A stretch of DNA of 64,000 nt from CAIUGU01 sp963819685 (GCA_963819685.1 CAWFXI010000009.1:1-64000), one strand, 5' to 3'; counted from the first letter of the stretch, positions 46,470 to 56,940 are shown. Notes: a model not told the origin generated them from the sequence alone. Numbers and translations: made by a program.

Positions 46470-48326
46470 ATGACGATCCGTTTTCAGGGTGGAAAGGTGA
46501 CTACGATTCAGGCCGTCGCGCTTGCGGCTACCAGCGTGCTGGTTCTTGCAGGGGGTGCGGCAATCGGCATGCAATCCCCGGGACCAGGTGCGGGTCCTGG
46601 CGAACCTGGGGGACCCGGTGGGCCGCCGCCAGCAACCGTTGCCATTGACACTCTCACGCCCGTCACCGATGCCATGCTGGCGAAGCCGGATCCTGCGGAC
46701 TGGCTGATGTGGCGCCGGACCCTCGATAGCTGGGGCTACAGTCCGCTGAATCAGATCAACACGCGCAATGTCGGTCAGTTGCAGCTGGTGTGGACCCGCG
46801 GGCTGACGCCCGGTATCCAGGAAGGCACGCCGCTGGTGCATGACGGAATGATGTTCTATCCCAATCCGTCGGATATCACCCAGGCGTTCGATGCAGCAAC
46901 CGGCGACCTGAAATGGGAGTATCGGCGGCCTTTGCCGGCTGACATCAACAAGACCGTGCCGTTTCCAGGCATCAACCGCAATATCGCGATCTTCGACCGG
47001 CTGCTGTTCGATACCAGCGCAGACGGGTACGTCTATGCCATCAATGCACAGACGGGCAAGCTGGCCTGGGAAACCATGGTGCTTGATCGGACGAAGAATC
47101 AGGCGCAGGTTTCTTCCGGCCCGATCGTCGCCCGGGGCAAGGTGATTTCCGGACGCGGATGTGAACCAAAGGGCGGCCCTGACTCGTGCGTGATCGCTGC
47201 ACATGATGCCAGGACAGGCAAGGAGCTATGGCGGACGGGCACAATTCCGAAGCCCGGTGAACCCGGAGACGAAACCTGGGGCGGCATCCCCTATGCGAAT
47301 CGCTGGCACGTGGGGACCTGGATGGTGCCAAGTTACGATCCCGAGCTGAACCTGATCTACATCGGCACGTCTGTGACCTCACCAGCACCCAAGTTTGCGC
47401 TCGCTGGTAACGACTATAAGTACCTGTACCACAACTCAACGCTCGCCCTGAATGCCGATACGGGCAAGATCGTCTGGTACTACCAGCACCTCGTTGACCA
47501 TTGGGATCTCGACCATCCTTTCGAGCGGCTGCTGGTTGACACAGCGGTGACGCCCGATCCCTCCCAGGTCAAGTGGATCAATCCAAGGCTGAAGAAGGGT
47601 GAGCGCCGCAAGGTCATGACGGGTATTCCTGGCAAGACTGGCGTCATTTATACGCTCGATCGGGAGACAGGTGAGTTCCTGTGGGCTACGCCAACGGTCA
47701 TGCAGAATGTCGTCGGCAGTATCGACGGTGCTACCGGCAAGGTCACCAACGATCCGGCGGCGCTGTTTGACAAGGTGGGCGACAAGAGAACCATCTGCCC
47801 CAGCCCGAACGGTGGCAAGCTGTGGCAAGCCGGTGCATACAGCCCGCAAACCAACACGATGTACTTCCCGTTGCAGAATACCTGCATGGAAATCACGGCG
47901 ATCCTCAACAAGCCCGATCTGGCTTCGCTGTATGGCACTACCTTGAGAGCCATCATTGCGCCGGGGACGGACAAGGTCGGTACGATCCAGGCGATATCCG
48001 TCGAAACGGGCAAAACGACGTGGAAATATGAACAGCGTGCCGGTACCAACTCACTGGTTGCTACCGGCGGTGGATTGCTGTTCGGCGGCGACGGCTATGG
48101 CCGCTTCCGGGCCTTCGACCAGAAGAACGGCAAGGTATTGTGGGAAACGAACCTGGGTGCCGCCGTCACCGGGTATCCGGTTGTTTACTCAGTGAAAGGC
48201 AGGGAGTATGTGGCCGTCAGCGTCGGCTCTTCCCTGGCCTCGGGTGGCATTGGCAGCCTGACACCGGAACTGCGGACCGGCAATGCCAACAATTTGTTCG
48301 TATTTGCGTTACCTGAGCGGAACTGA
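46470..48326 (+). CDS. PQQ-dependent quinoprotein dehydrogenase
   Basis: A 618-residue periplasmic beta-propeller enzyme. After a signal-anchor-like N-terminus and a Gly/Pro-rich linker (residues about 36-55) come the propeller repeats: DWLMWRRTLDSWGYSPLNQI, FDAATGDLKWEYRRP, INAQTGKLAWETMV, LNADTGKIVWYYQH and FDQKNGKVLWETNLG. Active-site Asp residues are probably in HLVDHWDLDHPFE. The vicinal Cys-Cys ring of methanol-dehydrogenase types is not present; Cys occur in GRGCEPKGGPDSC. It oxidises an alcohol or aldehyde and passes electrons to cytochrome c, whose gene follows directly. Confidence 0.88.
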   Translation: MTIRFQGGKVTTIQAVALAATSVLVLAGGAAIGMQSPGPGAGPGEPGGPGGPPPATVAIDTLTPVTDAMLAKPDPADWLMWRRTLDSWGYSPLNQINTRNVGQLQLVWTRGLTPGIQEGTPLVHDGMMFYPNPSDITQAFDAATGDLKWEYRRPLPADINKTVPFPGINRNIAIFDRLLFDTSADGYVYAINAQTGKLAWETMVLDRTKNQAQVSSGPIVARGKVISGRGCEPKGGPDSCVIAAHDARTGKELWRTGTIPKPGEPGDETWGGIPYANRWHVGTWMVPSYDPELNLIYIGTSVTSPAPKFALAGNDYKYLYHNSTLALNADTGKIVWYYQHLVDHWDLDHPFERLLVDTAVTPDPSQVKWINPRLKKGERRKVMTGIPGKTGVIYTLDRETGEFLWATPTVMQNVVGSIDGATGKVTNDPAALFDKVGDKRTICPSPNGGKLWQAGAYSPQTNTMYFPLQNTCMEITAILNKPDLASLYGTTLRAIIAPGTDKVGTIQAISVETGKTTWKYEQRAGTNSLVATGGGLLFGGDGYGRFRAFDQKNGKVLWETNLGAAVTGYPVVYSVKGREYVAVSVGSSLASGGIGSLTPELRTGNANNLFVFALPERN

Positions 48327-48376
48327 GTGCGCTGGCCGGAATCAACAGAGACAGTAGTCATTTTGAGGAAGCCATT

Positions 48377-48856
48377 TTGCAGCGCAAGCGATTGTTGAAA
48401 GGGGTGGCGGGATTTCTGCTCGTGACGGCGGGCGGGGTTGGCATCGGCGTGGGATATGGAGGAGAGGCAGCGGTAGCCGCTTCTCCTCCGGCTCCGTTGG
48501 GGCAGAATGTCTGGTCCGGCGTCTATACGGCTGCGCAAGCCGCGCGTGGACAGGTGGTCTATGCCGCAAGTTGTCAGATGTGTCATGGCGAGACTTTGCA
48601 TGGTGGCCCGGGCGTGCCCGGCATTGCGGGTCCCGAATTCAAATTCAAGTGGGAGGGCAAACCCGCCGCGGAACTGTTTGAGTATGTACGCACGACTATG
48701 CCGCCCAATGAGGTGGGCATCCTGAACCAGCAGCAATACATTGACGTGATTGCCGAGATTTTCAGAAATAATGATTTCCCGGCTGCTGAAGGCGCAGAGC
48801 TGCCGCCGGATCCAGCGAAGCTGGCGGGCGTCCTGATTACTGGCACCAAGCCCTGA
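48377..48856 (+). CDS. Periplasmic cytochrome c, likely acceptor of the PQQ dehydrogenase
   Basis: A 159-residue class I cytochrome c with a signal peptide (cut near VAASPPA). Haem site CQMCH in VVYAASCQMCHGETLHGG, and a probable Met axial ligand in VRTTMPPNEVG. The start is TTG 48377 with TGAGGAAG upstream; no in-frame ATG would leave a signal peptide. It lies 50 bp after the quinoprotein gene, a common dehydrogenase-cytochrome pair. Confidence 0.87.
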   Translation: MQRKRLLKGVAGFLLVTAGGVGIGVGYGGEAAVAASPPAPLGQNVWSGVYTAAQAARGQVVYAASCQMCHGETLHGGPGVPGIAGPEFKFKWEGKPAAELFEYVRTTMPPNEVGILNQQQYIDVIAEIFRNNDFPAAEGAELPPDPAKLAGVLITGTKP

Positions 48857-48953
48857 AGTAGCGGCTCACAGAAAACGCTCCCCCCGGCAGGAGAGTGGGT
48901 ATCAACTCCCTCTGCCATGGGGAGACCCGCCGCGTCAGGGTGAGCGGTGGCGT

Positions 48954-50255
48954 TCACATATTCCTGATCAGCGCATCACCGAATTCACTGCACTTTACTT
49001 CCGTAGCGCCTTCCATCAGACGCGCAAAATCATAAGTGACGGTCTTCTGACCGATGGTCTTGTCCATGGATGTGATGATGGCGTCCGCGGCTTCCGTCCA
49101 GCCCATGTACCGCAGCATCATTTCGCCCGACAGGATCACTGAACCCGGGTTGACCTTGTCGAGATTGGCGTACTTCGGCGCCGTGCCGTGAGTGGCTTCA
49201 AACACAGCGTGGCCCGTTACGTAGTTGATATTGCCGCCAGGTGCGATGCCAATGCCACCGACCTGCGCCGCGAGGGCATCTGACAGGTAGTCGCCGTTCA
49301 GATTCATCGTGGCAATGACGTCGAACTCTTCAGCACGTGTCAGCACCTGCTGCAGCGTGATGTCGGCAATCGCATCCTTGACGATGATCCTGCCGGCCTT
49401 CTTCGCCGCATCCTGTTCTTCATTTGCGGCTTTCTCACCCTTGGCCGCCTTGGTGCGTTCCCACTGCTCCCAGGTGTAGGTCTGGGCTGCGAATTCCTTT
49501 TCAGCGAGGGCATAGGCCCAGTTGCGGAAGCCCCCTTCCGTGAACTTCATGATGTTGCCCTTGTGCACGATCGTGATGCTTTTGCGTTTGTTCGCAATGG
49601 CGTATTCAATCGTTGCGCGGAACAGGCGGTCGGTACCTTCCTGCGACACCGGTTTGATGCCGATACCGGACGTATCAGGGAAGCGGATCTTGGCGAACTG
49701 CTTCGGGAACGCCTGCTTGAAGAGTTCCAGGAATTTCTTCTGATCGGCAGAGCCCGCTTCAAATTCGATGCCGGCGTAGATGTCCTCGGTGTTCTCGCGA
49801 AAGATCACCATGTTGACGCGATCCGGAGCCTTGACCGGCGAAGGGACTCCCTTGAAGTACTGCACCGGACGCAGGCAGACATACAGATCCAGCATCTGGC
49901 GCAGCGCCACGTTCAGCGAACGGATGCCACCTCCGATCGGAGTGGTCAGCGGACCCTTGATGGAAACGAGATATTCGCGGCAGGCATCGACCGTCTCATC
50001 CGGCAGCCACGTATTGAACTGGTCGAAGGACTTCTGGCCGGCGAACACTTCCATCCAGTGAATCTTGCGCTTAGCCTGATAGGCTTTGGCGACCGCTGCG
50101 TCCAGTACGCGAACCGAGGCGCGCCAGATGTCGGCACCCGTGCCATCACCTTCGATGAAGGGGATGATTGGCTGGTCTGGAACGGTGAGCATCCCGTTCT
50201 GAATCGTGATCTTCTTGCCGTTGGCGGGCACGTTGAATTTGACTGCAGTGGTCAT
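48954..50255 (-). CDS. icd: Isocitrate dehydrogenase (NADP-type)
   Basis: A 433-residue TCA-cycle enzyme. Substrate site GPLTTPIGGGIRSLNVALRQ with the phosphorylatable Ser, then MVIFRENTEDIYAGIEFEAG, ITIVHKGNIMKFTEGGFRNW (catalytic Lys), TMNLNGDYLSDALAAQVGG (metal Asp) and FEATHGTAPKYANLDKVNPG (cofactor loop). Cytoplasmic homodimer; converts isocitrate to 2-oxoglutarate. It converges with the cytochrome gene across 97 bp containing an imperfect GGAG/CTCC-type dyad. Confidence 0.95.
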   Translation of the reverse strand: MTTAVKFNVPANGKKITIQNGMLTVPDQPIIPFIEGDGTGADIWRASVRVLDAAVAKAYQAKRKIHWMEVFAGQKSFDQFNTWLPDETVDACREYLVSIKGPLTTPIGGGIRSLNVALRQMLDLYVCLRPVQYFKGVPSPVKAPDRVNMVIFRENTEDIYAGIEFEAGSADQKKFLELFKQAFPKQFAKIRFPDTSGIGIKPVSQEGTDRLFRATIEYAIANKRKSITIVHKGNIMKFTEGGFRNWAYALAEKEFAAQTYTWEQWERTKAAKGEKAANEEQDAAKKAGRIIVKDAIADITLQQVLTRAEEFDVIATMNLNGDYLSDALAAQVGGIGIAPGGNINYVTGHAVFEATHGTAPKYANLDKVNPGSVILSGEMMLRYMGWTEAADAIITSMDKTIGQKTVTYDFARLMEGATEVKCSEFGDALIRNM

Positions 50256-50443
50256 CCACTTGGCTCCGGAGGGTTGTGAGACAGGCTGGGAAAACGAAGG
50301 CGCGAATCCTAGCAGAAAGAAGGGGTTAGGTGTTAGGCGGAAAGCCGTAGCCTGGCGGGGCAGCCGCGCTTCGCCGGATTTCGGGTGCCGGAGCTCGATT
50401 TCTGCCAGTTGCTTCGCGGAGGGGAGGCTCCTACTCTTCCGTC

Positions 50444-50887
50444 ATGGTCAGGAATTTCCGCCGGCGGTTCACGATCCTTTGCACGGTGTTGCTGCTGTGG
50501 CAGACGGGTATCGCGCCGTTAGTGCATGCGTCCGCAGCCCATGTCGCGGTGGAGGGCGTGAGCGCTGCGACTGTGGAGTCGGCAGACTCTGAGATCTTGC
50601 CGTGCCACGGTCATGAGTCGGACACCGAACTTGTCCCATCCACTCAGCCCGATCACCATGCCGGTCCCGCAGCCAGTCCCGATTCCCCCATGAAGCAGTC
50701 CTACGGGGTCAACGGAATGGACTGCTGCAAGTCGCTTGATTGCCAGTGTGCGTGCATCCACGCGTCGCTGAACTCCGCCCCCATCGCGGTTCCTGCGCTG
50801 ATCGTTCCTGACCATCCTGCTGTGTTGGGCGGCGACCTTCCCGCCCTCCGGGCTCGCACCGTCGAGCTCTTCAAACCTCCCATCTGA
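50444..50887 (+). CDS. copL: CopL-family copper-binding regulatory protein
   Basis: A 147-residue periplasmic-type protein: signal peptide (LLLWQTGIAPLVHASA), a His/Asp-rich middle (LPCHGHESDTELVPS, QPDHHAG) and a Cys cluster MDCCKSLDCQCACIHAS. This layout fits CopL, found as the first gene of xanthomonad copper operons and required for copper-induced expression. The next gene, a TolC-family lipoprotein, starts 107 bp downstream, and the whole cluster to copA runs in one direction. Confidence 0.8.
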   Translation: MVRNFRRRFTILCTVLLLWQTGIAPLVHASAAHVAVEGVSAATVESADSEILPCHGHESDTELVPSTQPDHHAGPAASPDSPMKQSYGVNGMDCCKSLDCQCACIHASLNSAPIAVPALIVPDHPAVLGGDLPALRARTVELFKPPI

Positions 50888-50993
50888 GTTCCCGCCTGAG
50901 CATTGTTTGAGATCCGGTGCCGGCATTGCCGGACCGGTTCCATTGCTTTTCGGCTGCCGCCTGCGAACCAGCTTGCGGCACGAGGGAACGAGG

Positions 50994-52445
50994 ATGAATC
51001 ATCGAAGGCTTGGTGCTGCGGTAGCCGTAATTGGCGCTGCCCTGGCGGGGTGTGTGGGTATTCCCGCCGATCGGGGCGCTGCGGTGACGCAGGAACTGGT
51101 GGAGTCGCGTTCGACGACGGCGGGTACAGTGCCGCTGGTACCTCTGGCTGTGGATGAGGCGACTGCATTCACGACGCGGCTGTTATCGCAGCCCATCGGT
51201 GCGAACGAGGCCGTGCAGCTCGCGTTGCTCAACAGCCCGCGCATGCGGCAACTCTATGCAGAACTCGGACTGGCTCAAGGTGACGTGTATGACGCCACGC
51301 GGCTTGCCAATCCAACGCTCGGCTACTTGCGGCTGACTCCGGATACGGGCAGTGGCAGCAAGACGACGTGGAGCATCGCACAGAATTTTACCGAGCTGCT
51401 GTTTCTGAACTACACGAACAGCCTCGGACGTGCCGAGGGGTTGCGAGCAGAGCAGCGAGTGGCCCACGCCGTGTTGCAACTCGAGTCTGATGTTCGTGAG
51501 GCATTCTACGTCCATGCCGGGTCGCAACTCAGTGCGAGAATGCGCGCGGCCGCCTCGCGGGGTGCGCGCGCTTCCGCGGACCTTGCCGCGCGCTTTCATG
51601 ACGTGGGCAACATCACGCTGTTGCAGCGGAGCAGGGAAGAGGCAGCAGCCAGTGAGGCTCTGATTGGCGAACGCAGGTTGGCTGCGCAGACAATCGGTGC
51701 TCGTGCAAGATTGCTGACTCTGCTCGGTCTGGGTGCCAATGATGCGAGGCCCCGGTTTGTCGAATCGCTTGGATTGCCAGTCGATCTCAAAACGGAAATC
51801 GGTGCACTGCAGATTCTGGCAGACCAGCAACGGCTGGATCTTGCTGCGCTGCGAACCGAAATAGGGATGCGCAATCAGCAACTGACCCACGTGAGCCGGT
51901 GGCGTTGGCTCGGAGGACTCACCCTCAGCGCCGAACGTGAGCATGAGCTGGATGGAGAGATCCTCAGGGGTCCTGGCGCCAGCGTCGAATTGCCGATCTT
52001 CAATACAGGGAAGGGAGCGCTGCTCAGGTCGTCGTCTCGCGCCGAAACCGCAGCCGCAGAACTGGTCCGGCTCAGGCTGGAAATTGCCAATGACATCGTC
52101 GCGCAGCATGCAGCGCTGACAGCCGCCAGTGAGGCGGTCGATGAGTATCGCCTTCGACTGTTACCGCTGCAGGCACGTATCGTCGACTCCAGCCAGCGCG
52201 AGCAGAACTTCATGCTTATCGGCGCGTTTGAATTGCTGGCGGCCCGCCGCGAAGAAGTCGATACGTTTGAGCGGTATGTCGACGCGGTACGCGACTACTG
52301 GATTGAGCGAACCCGTCTGGCCCGCTCAGTGGGTGGCGTCCTCCCTGGCGATGAGTCCGCCACGGAACCCCTGCTGTTGCCGGATCTTCCTGGTCCGGTA
52401 CAGCCCGCCACGGATGCACAGAACCTTCCCGGAGCAACGCCATGA
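50994..52445 (+). CDS. TolC-family outer-membrane efflux lipoprotein
   Basis: A 483-residue outer-membrane factor. Lipobox AALAGC near residue 19; two OEP-like helical repeats (ANEAVQLALLNSPRMRQLYAE; later LPIFNTGKGALLRSSSRAE, the second-repeat hallmark). It ends in a long helix with YWIERTRLARSVGG. Such proteins form trimeric exit channels. Here it is within copper genes without a CusA-type pump next to it, so the partner is unknown. GAGG lies immediately before ATG 50994. Its stop overlaps the oxidase start (ATGA). Confidence 0.85.
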   Translation: MNHRRLGAAVAVIGAALAGCVGIPADRGAAVTQELVESRSTTAGTVPLVPLAVDEATAFTTRLLSQPIGANEAVQLALLNSPRMRQLYAELGLAQGDVYDATRLANPTLGYLRLTPDTGSGSKTTWSIAQNFTELLFLNYTNSLGRAEGLRAEQRVAHAVLQLESDVREAFYVHAGSQLSARMRAAASRGARASADLAARFHDVGNITLLQRSREEAAASEALIGERRLAAQTIGARARLLTLLGLGANDARPRFVESLGLPVDLKTEIGALQILADQQRLDLAALRTEIGMRNQQLTHVSRWRWLGGLTLSAEREHELDGEILRGPGASVELPIFNTGKGALLRSSSRAETAAAELVRLRLEIANDIVAQHAALTAASEAVDEYRLRLLPLQARIVDSSQREQNFMLIGAFELLAARREEVDTFERYVDAVRDYWIERTRLARSVGGVLPGDESATEPLLLPDLPGPVQPATDAQNLPGATP

Positions 52446-53872
52446 GTTTTTCACGACGAGATATCCTGACAGCCGCAAGCGCGGTAACGCTGTCGAAGCT
52501 CGCGACGCCGATACCCACTGCCAACGCAGCCGAAGCGGGTCCGGAGCATGTGCATGAGCATGCGGTGCCGGAGGTGGCTGCCGATACGTCGGCCGGCCCA
52601 GCGCCGCCAGCACAAAAAGACACGCGCGCAGCCGGACGGACCTGGGTGACGACTCTCAACGGGAGCAGTTTGCCTTTCCGCAGGGTGAACGGCGTAAAGG
52701 AATTTCACCTGACCGCCGAGGAAGTGCAGCATGAGTTTGCGCCTGGCACGATGATCAAGGCGTGGGGCTACAACGGCTCGACACCGGGACCTACGATCGA
52801 GGCGGTAGAAGGCGATCGGGTGCGAATCCTCGTGACCAACAGGTTGCCGGAGCACACATCGATTCACTGGCACGGCATCCTGCTGCCAAATGGTATGGAT
52901 GGTGTGTCCGGCCTGACCCAGCCCCCGATCATGCCGGGTGAAACGTGGGCCTATGAGTTCACGCTCAGACAGCACGGGACGCACATGTACCACCCGCACG
53001 CGGACGAGATGGTGCAGCTGGCTGTCGGCATGATGGGGCTGTTCATCATTCATCCGCGGATTCCGTCGGAAGATCAGGTCGATCGCGACTTCGCGTTGCT
53101 GTTGCACAACTGGGCGGTGCATCCCGGTACCTATCGCGCCGACCCTTCCGTGATGACCGAGTTCGATCTGTGGACGATGAACTCGAAGGTCTTTCCTGCG
53201 ATCGATCCCATGGTGGTGAGAACCGGACAGCGAGTGCGTATTCGCGTTGCAAACCTGTCCATGCATGAACACCCCATGCACCTTCATGGCGCCATATTCC
53301 AGGTCACCGGGAGTGATGGCGGGCGTTGGCCGCGATCTGCCTGGCGCAATGAGGTGACTGAACTGGTGGGAGTCGGGCAGACGCGCGACATCGAGTTCAC
53401 AGCGGCTGAACCGGGCGACTGGGCATTTCACTGCCACAAGTCCCATCACACGATGAATGCGATGGGCCATGGGATTCCCAATACTCTCGGCGTGGATCAA
53501 AGCAGCATCGACAGTGAGATCCGAAAATTGCTGCCGGGCTACATGGCCATGGGCGAACGCGGTATGGCGGAACACCAGGAGCACACGCAGATGGGGCACA
53601 TGCCAGGCCCGGAGAACACCTTGCCGATGATGGGTGGCCGAGGTCCCTTCGGTAATCTGGAGATGGGCGGCATGTTCACACTGGTGAAAGTGCGCAATCG
53701 ACTCGTAAACGGCTATGTGGATCCCGGCTGGTATGAGCATCCACGGGGGACACTTGCCCGTCGTGTCGACGTGCCGCCATCGAGCGAGGGCGCTGGTGGG
53801 GAGGGCCACAATGCCGAGCATATGGAACATGGCGAGCCGGTAGATCATCCAAACCACCCGCCGGGTGTGTGA
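52442..53872 (+). CDS. Tat-exported multicopper oxidase (copper resistance type)
   Basis: A 476-residue laccase-like enzyme. Tat signal FSRRDILTAASAVTLSK; type 1/2/3 copper ligands in SIHWHGILLPNGMDG, HGTHMYHPHADEMVQ, HEHPMHLHGAIFQ and WAFHCHKSHHTMNAMGHG. Extra His/Met-rich segments (GERGMAEHQEHTQMGHMPG; the C-terminal HNAEHMEHGEPVDHPNHPP) are probable accessory copper sites. It oxidises cuprous copper, or organic substrates, in the periplasm. Co-translated with the TolC-family gene. Confidence 0.92.
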   Translation: MSFSRRDILTAASAVTLSKLATPIPTANAAEAGPEHVHEHAVPEVAADTSAGPAPPAQKDTRAAGRTWVTTLNGSSLPFRRVNGVKEFHLTAEEVQHEFAPGTMIKAWGYNGSTPGPTIEAVEGDRVRILVTNRLPEHTSIHWHGILLPNGMDGVSGLTQPPIMPGETWAYEFTLRQHGTHMYHPHADEMVQLAVGMMGLFIIHPRIPSEDQVDRDFALLLHNWAVHPGTYRADPSVMTEFDLWTMNSKVFPAIDPMVVRTGQRVRIRVANLSMHEHPMHLHGAIFQVTGSDGGRWPRSAWRNEVTELVGVGQTRDIEFTAAEPGDWAFHCHKSHHTMNAMGHGIPNTLGVDQSSIDSEIRKLLPGYMAMGERGMAEHQEHTQMGHMPGPENTLPMMGGRGPFGNLEMGGMFTLVKVRNRLVNGYVDPGWYEHPRGTLARRVDVPPSSEGAGGEGHNAEHMEHGEPVDHPNHPPGV

Positions 53873-54046
53873 TTCACGATGCCCGGAAGTGCAACGCTAA
53901 TGTGGTTAGCGTGGAGCCGGACTGCCAGAAGTCCCTATATCGGAAGGAATTGTCGACGAGCAGTATGTCTGCTGCGGCAAGTCTTGCTCGCTGGCAGCCG
54001 CTTTCACCAGTCATTGAAAGTCATTCCATCCGAGGATAGAACGACC

Positions 54047-54476
54047 ATGAAGATTTCAACGCTGATTACCGCGATGGTTGCCTTTGCTCTGTCGATGCCT
54101 GTGCTGGCAGCCCAGGATCCGGCTGCACCCGCCAAGCCGCCGGTGAGCGCGGAGTTGGACAAGCAGATTGTCACAGATGCAGGAAAACATGAAGGCCATG
54201 CAGCAGCAAATGGAAAAGCTGCGGACGACGACCGACCCTCAGGAGCGCCAGAAACTGATGCAGGCACACATGCTGACCATGCAGGCGAACATGGCAGCAA
54301 TGCGGGGCATGGGCGGACCGATGATGGGGATGATGGGAGGGCAGGGAGGCCACATGATGAACATGGATCCGAAGCAGCGAGAAGAATTCATGCAGGGGCG
54401 CATGGACATGATGCAGATGATGATGGAACAGATGATGCAGCACCAGCAGATGATGGGGCCCGCGCCCGCAAAGTAG
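54047..54476 (+). CDS. Periplasmic Met-rich protein of the copper cluster, one frameshift
   Basis: The signal peptide comes from ATG 54047 (MKISTLITAMVAFALSMPVLA), continuing PAAPAKPPVSAELDKQ. The rest, one frame over, is SQMQENMKAMQQQMEKLR and a tail crowded with methionines (GGPMMGMMGGQGGHMMNM, MMQMMMEQMMQHQQMM). The join near 54165 requires one extra base to be removed (430 bp in total). Methionine/His-rich tails bind Cu(I), so it is probably a periplasmic copper buffer. It lies between the multicopper oxidase and CopA. Confidence 0.75.
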
Positions 54477-54563
54477 CTGATCAACTTGAATCGCGCATAG
54501 CTTGTTGACTTGAGCATCGATTAAGGTAGCGAATCGCCCTCCGGGAGGCAGTGTAGAGGCGAC

Positions 54564-56940
54564 GTGGAATCAGGACCGGGCCAGCCAGTAATGCATGCAC
54601 CCCTTCAGGCAGACAGAACCCGGCAGCTTCACGCCTCTGCCGGAAATATCGATCCTGTCTGCGGGATGACCGTCAAGCCCACATCGCCGCATCGAACGAG
54701 CTATGGGGGCAAGGAATACCGCTTCTGCAGCGCAGGATGCCTCAGGAAATTCGAGGCCAATCCTGCTGCCTTCATTGCGCCTGCGGTACAGGCAGCCGAA
54801 CTACCTGGCACCAGCTGTCAGCTCGGGCGTCCAGTACACCTGCCCCATGCACCCGGAAATCGTTCGTGATGGACCGGGATCCTGCCCGATCTGCGGTATG
54901 GCTCTGGTGCCAATTGCCGGCACAGGCACCGGTCCAGCTGATGATTCCGAGTTGCGTGACCTCACGCACCGCCTGTGGATCGGGGTCGCGCTGTCAATCC
55001 CCCTTGTAGCGCTCGCGATGTCACCGATGATCGGCATTACCGAGCCGTTTGGCTTACAGCCTCGATTGCGAGGCTGGATCGAGTTTGTACTCGGTACTCC
55101 GGTTGTGCTGTGGGTCGGGTGGCCGATTCTGCGCAAGTTCTGGTTCTCACTCGTGCATCGCGCGCTCAATATGTACTCGTTGATCGGACTTGGCGTCGGG
55201 TTGGCCTACCTGTTCAGCCTTGCCGCAGTGTTGTTTCCTGGCCTGTTTCCGCATGAGTTTCGCGAGCACGACGGCGCGGTGGGCACCTATTTCGAGGCGG
55301 CTGCAGTGATTGTCACGCTTGTGATGCTTGGAGATGTGCTCCAGCTACGAGCGATGGGGCAGACGAGCAAGGCCATACGACAATTGCTGGAGCTCGCACC
55401 CAATCTCGCGTGGCGCCTGAATGATGATGGCACCGAGGCACAGGTACCACTCGATCGCGTGGTCGTCGGGAACCGGTTGCGTGTAAAACCTGGCGACAAG
55501 GTGCCAGTGGATGGAACGGTGCTCGAGGGCACGAGCCGGATCGACGAATCCATGATTACTGGCGAGCCCATACCGGTAGCCAAGGCAGCAGGCAGCAGGG
55601 TCACGGGCGCCACTGTGAACGGCAATGGTTCGCTGGTTATGCGCGCTGAGCGTGTAGGCGCTGACACGCTGCTGGCCCGAATCGTCCAGATGGTCGGAGA
55701 GGCGCAACGCACACGGGCTCCCATCCAGCGGCTGGCTGACGTGATTGCCGCGTACTTCGTCCAGATCGTAGTGGCGATCGCTCTGGTCACGGCGGTTGCG
55801 TGGTGGTTCTTCGGTCCGGAACCAAAGTTCGCGTATACGTTCCTGAATGCGATTGCGGTACTGATCATTGCGTGCCCCTGCGCGGTTGGCCTCGCCACAC
55901 CGATCTCCATGACGGTTGCCATGGGACAAGGAGCGCGCGCGGGGATCCTGTTTCGCAATGCCGAGGCAATCGAGCGCATGCGGGATATCGACACTGTGGT
56001 CGTGGACAAGACGGGTACCCTGACTCTCGGTCATCCGGCACTCACCGATTTCATTGCTGAAGGAATGGTAGAAAACGAAGCGCTTGCGCTGGTCGCGGGA
56101 GTGGAGCAACTCTCCGAACATCCGATCGCCCTGGCGATCGTCGAGGGCGCGAAGGCGCGCGGGCTGATGCTGCGATCGGCGGGAGAGTTCGAGGCCATCA
56201 ATGGTCTCGGCGTGCAAGCGGATATCGATGGCAAGCACGTGCTCGTCGGCAGCCATCAGTACATGACCCAGCAAGGTGTCGATGCTCACAGGTGGCAGGC
56301 ACAGGCAGAAACGTGGCGTTCAGAAGCCAAGACGGTGGTCTTCTTCGCTGTGAACGGCATAGCCGCGGGCATCGCGGCAGTGGCCGACCCCATCAAGGAA
56401 AGTACGCCGGAAGCGATCGCGGAGCTCAAGCAAGCGGGGGTGCGTATCGTGATGCTGACGGGAGACTCGCGCAGTACCGCGCAGGCAGTCGCGCATAAGC
56501 TGGGCATTGACGAAGCGCTCGCCGAAGTGCTTCCCGCTGACAAAGCCGGCCACGTGAAGCGCCTGCAGGCCGAAGGACGCAAGGTAGCCATGGCGGGGGA
56601 CGGCATCAATGATGCACCGGCACTGGCACAGGCTGATGTCGGCATTGCCATGGGTACCGGCACGGATGTCGCTATGGAAAGCGCCGGGGTCACGCTCGTC
56701 AAAGGCGACCTTCGCGGCATTGCGCGTGCTGCCATTCTGTCGCGCGCTACGATGCGCAACATCCGCCAGAATCTCGCCTTCGCTTTCGGCTACAACGTCC
56801 TCGGTATCCCGGTTGCTGCCGGTGTGCTCTACCCGGCATTCGGACTGTTGTTGTCGCCGGTGTTCGCCGGTGCTGCCATGGCTCTAAGTTCTGTTTCGGT
56901 GGTAACTAACGCGCTACGGCTGAATCGCATCCACCTGTGA
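54564..56940 (+). CDS. copA: Copper-exporting P1B-type ATPase with YHS N-terminus, one frameshift
   Basis: The N-terminal frame (GTG 54564, or ATG 54591) encodes a YHS domain (NIDPVCGMTVKP ... FCSAGCLRKFEANPAAF). The main frame takes over near 54800 with a heavy-metal-binding segment (YTCPMHPEIVRDGPGSCPIC) and the ATPase: TGE-type loop SMITGEPIPVAK, metal site CPC in IIACPCAVGLATP, phosphorylation DKTGTLTLGHP, and TGDSRSTAQ, GDGINDAPALAQADVG. 2377 bp fits one extra base. There is no HMA domain; YHS replaces it. It pumps Cu(I) to the periplasm for the oxidase upstream. Confidence 0.88.
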
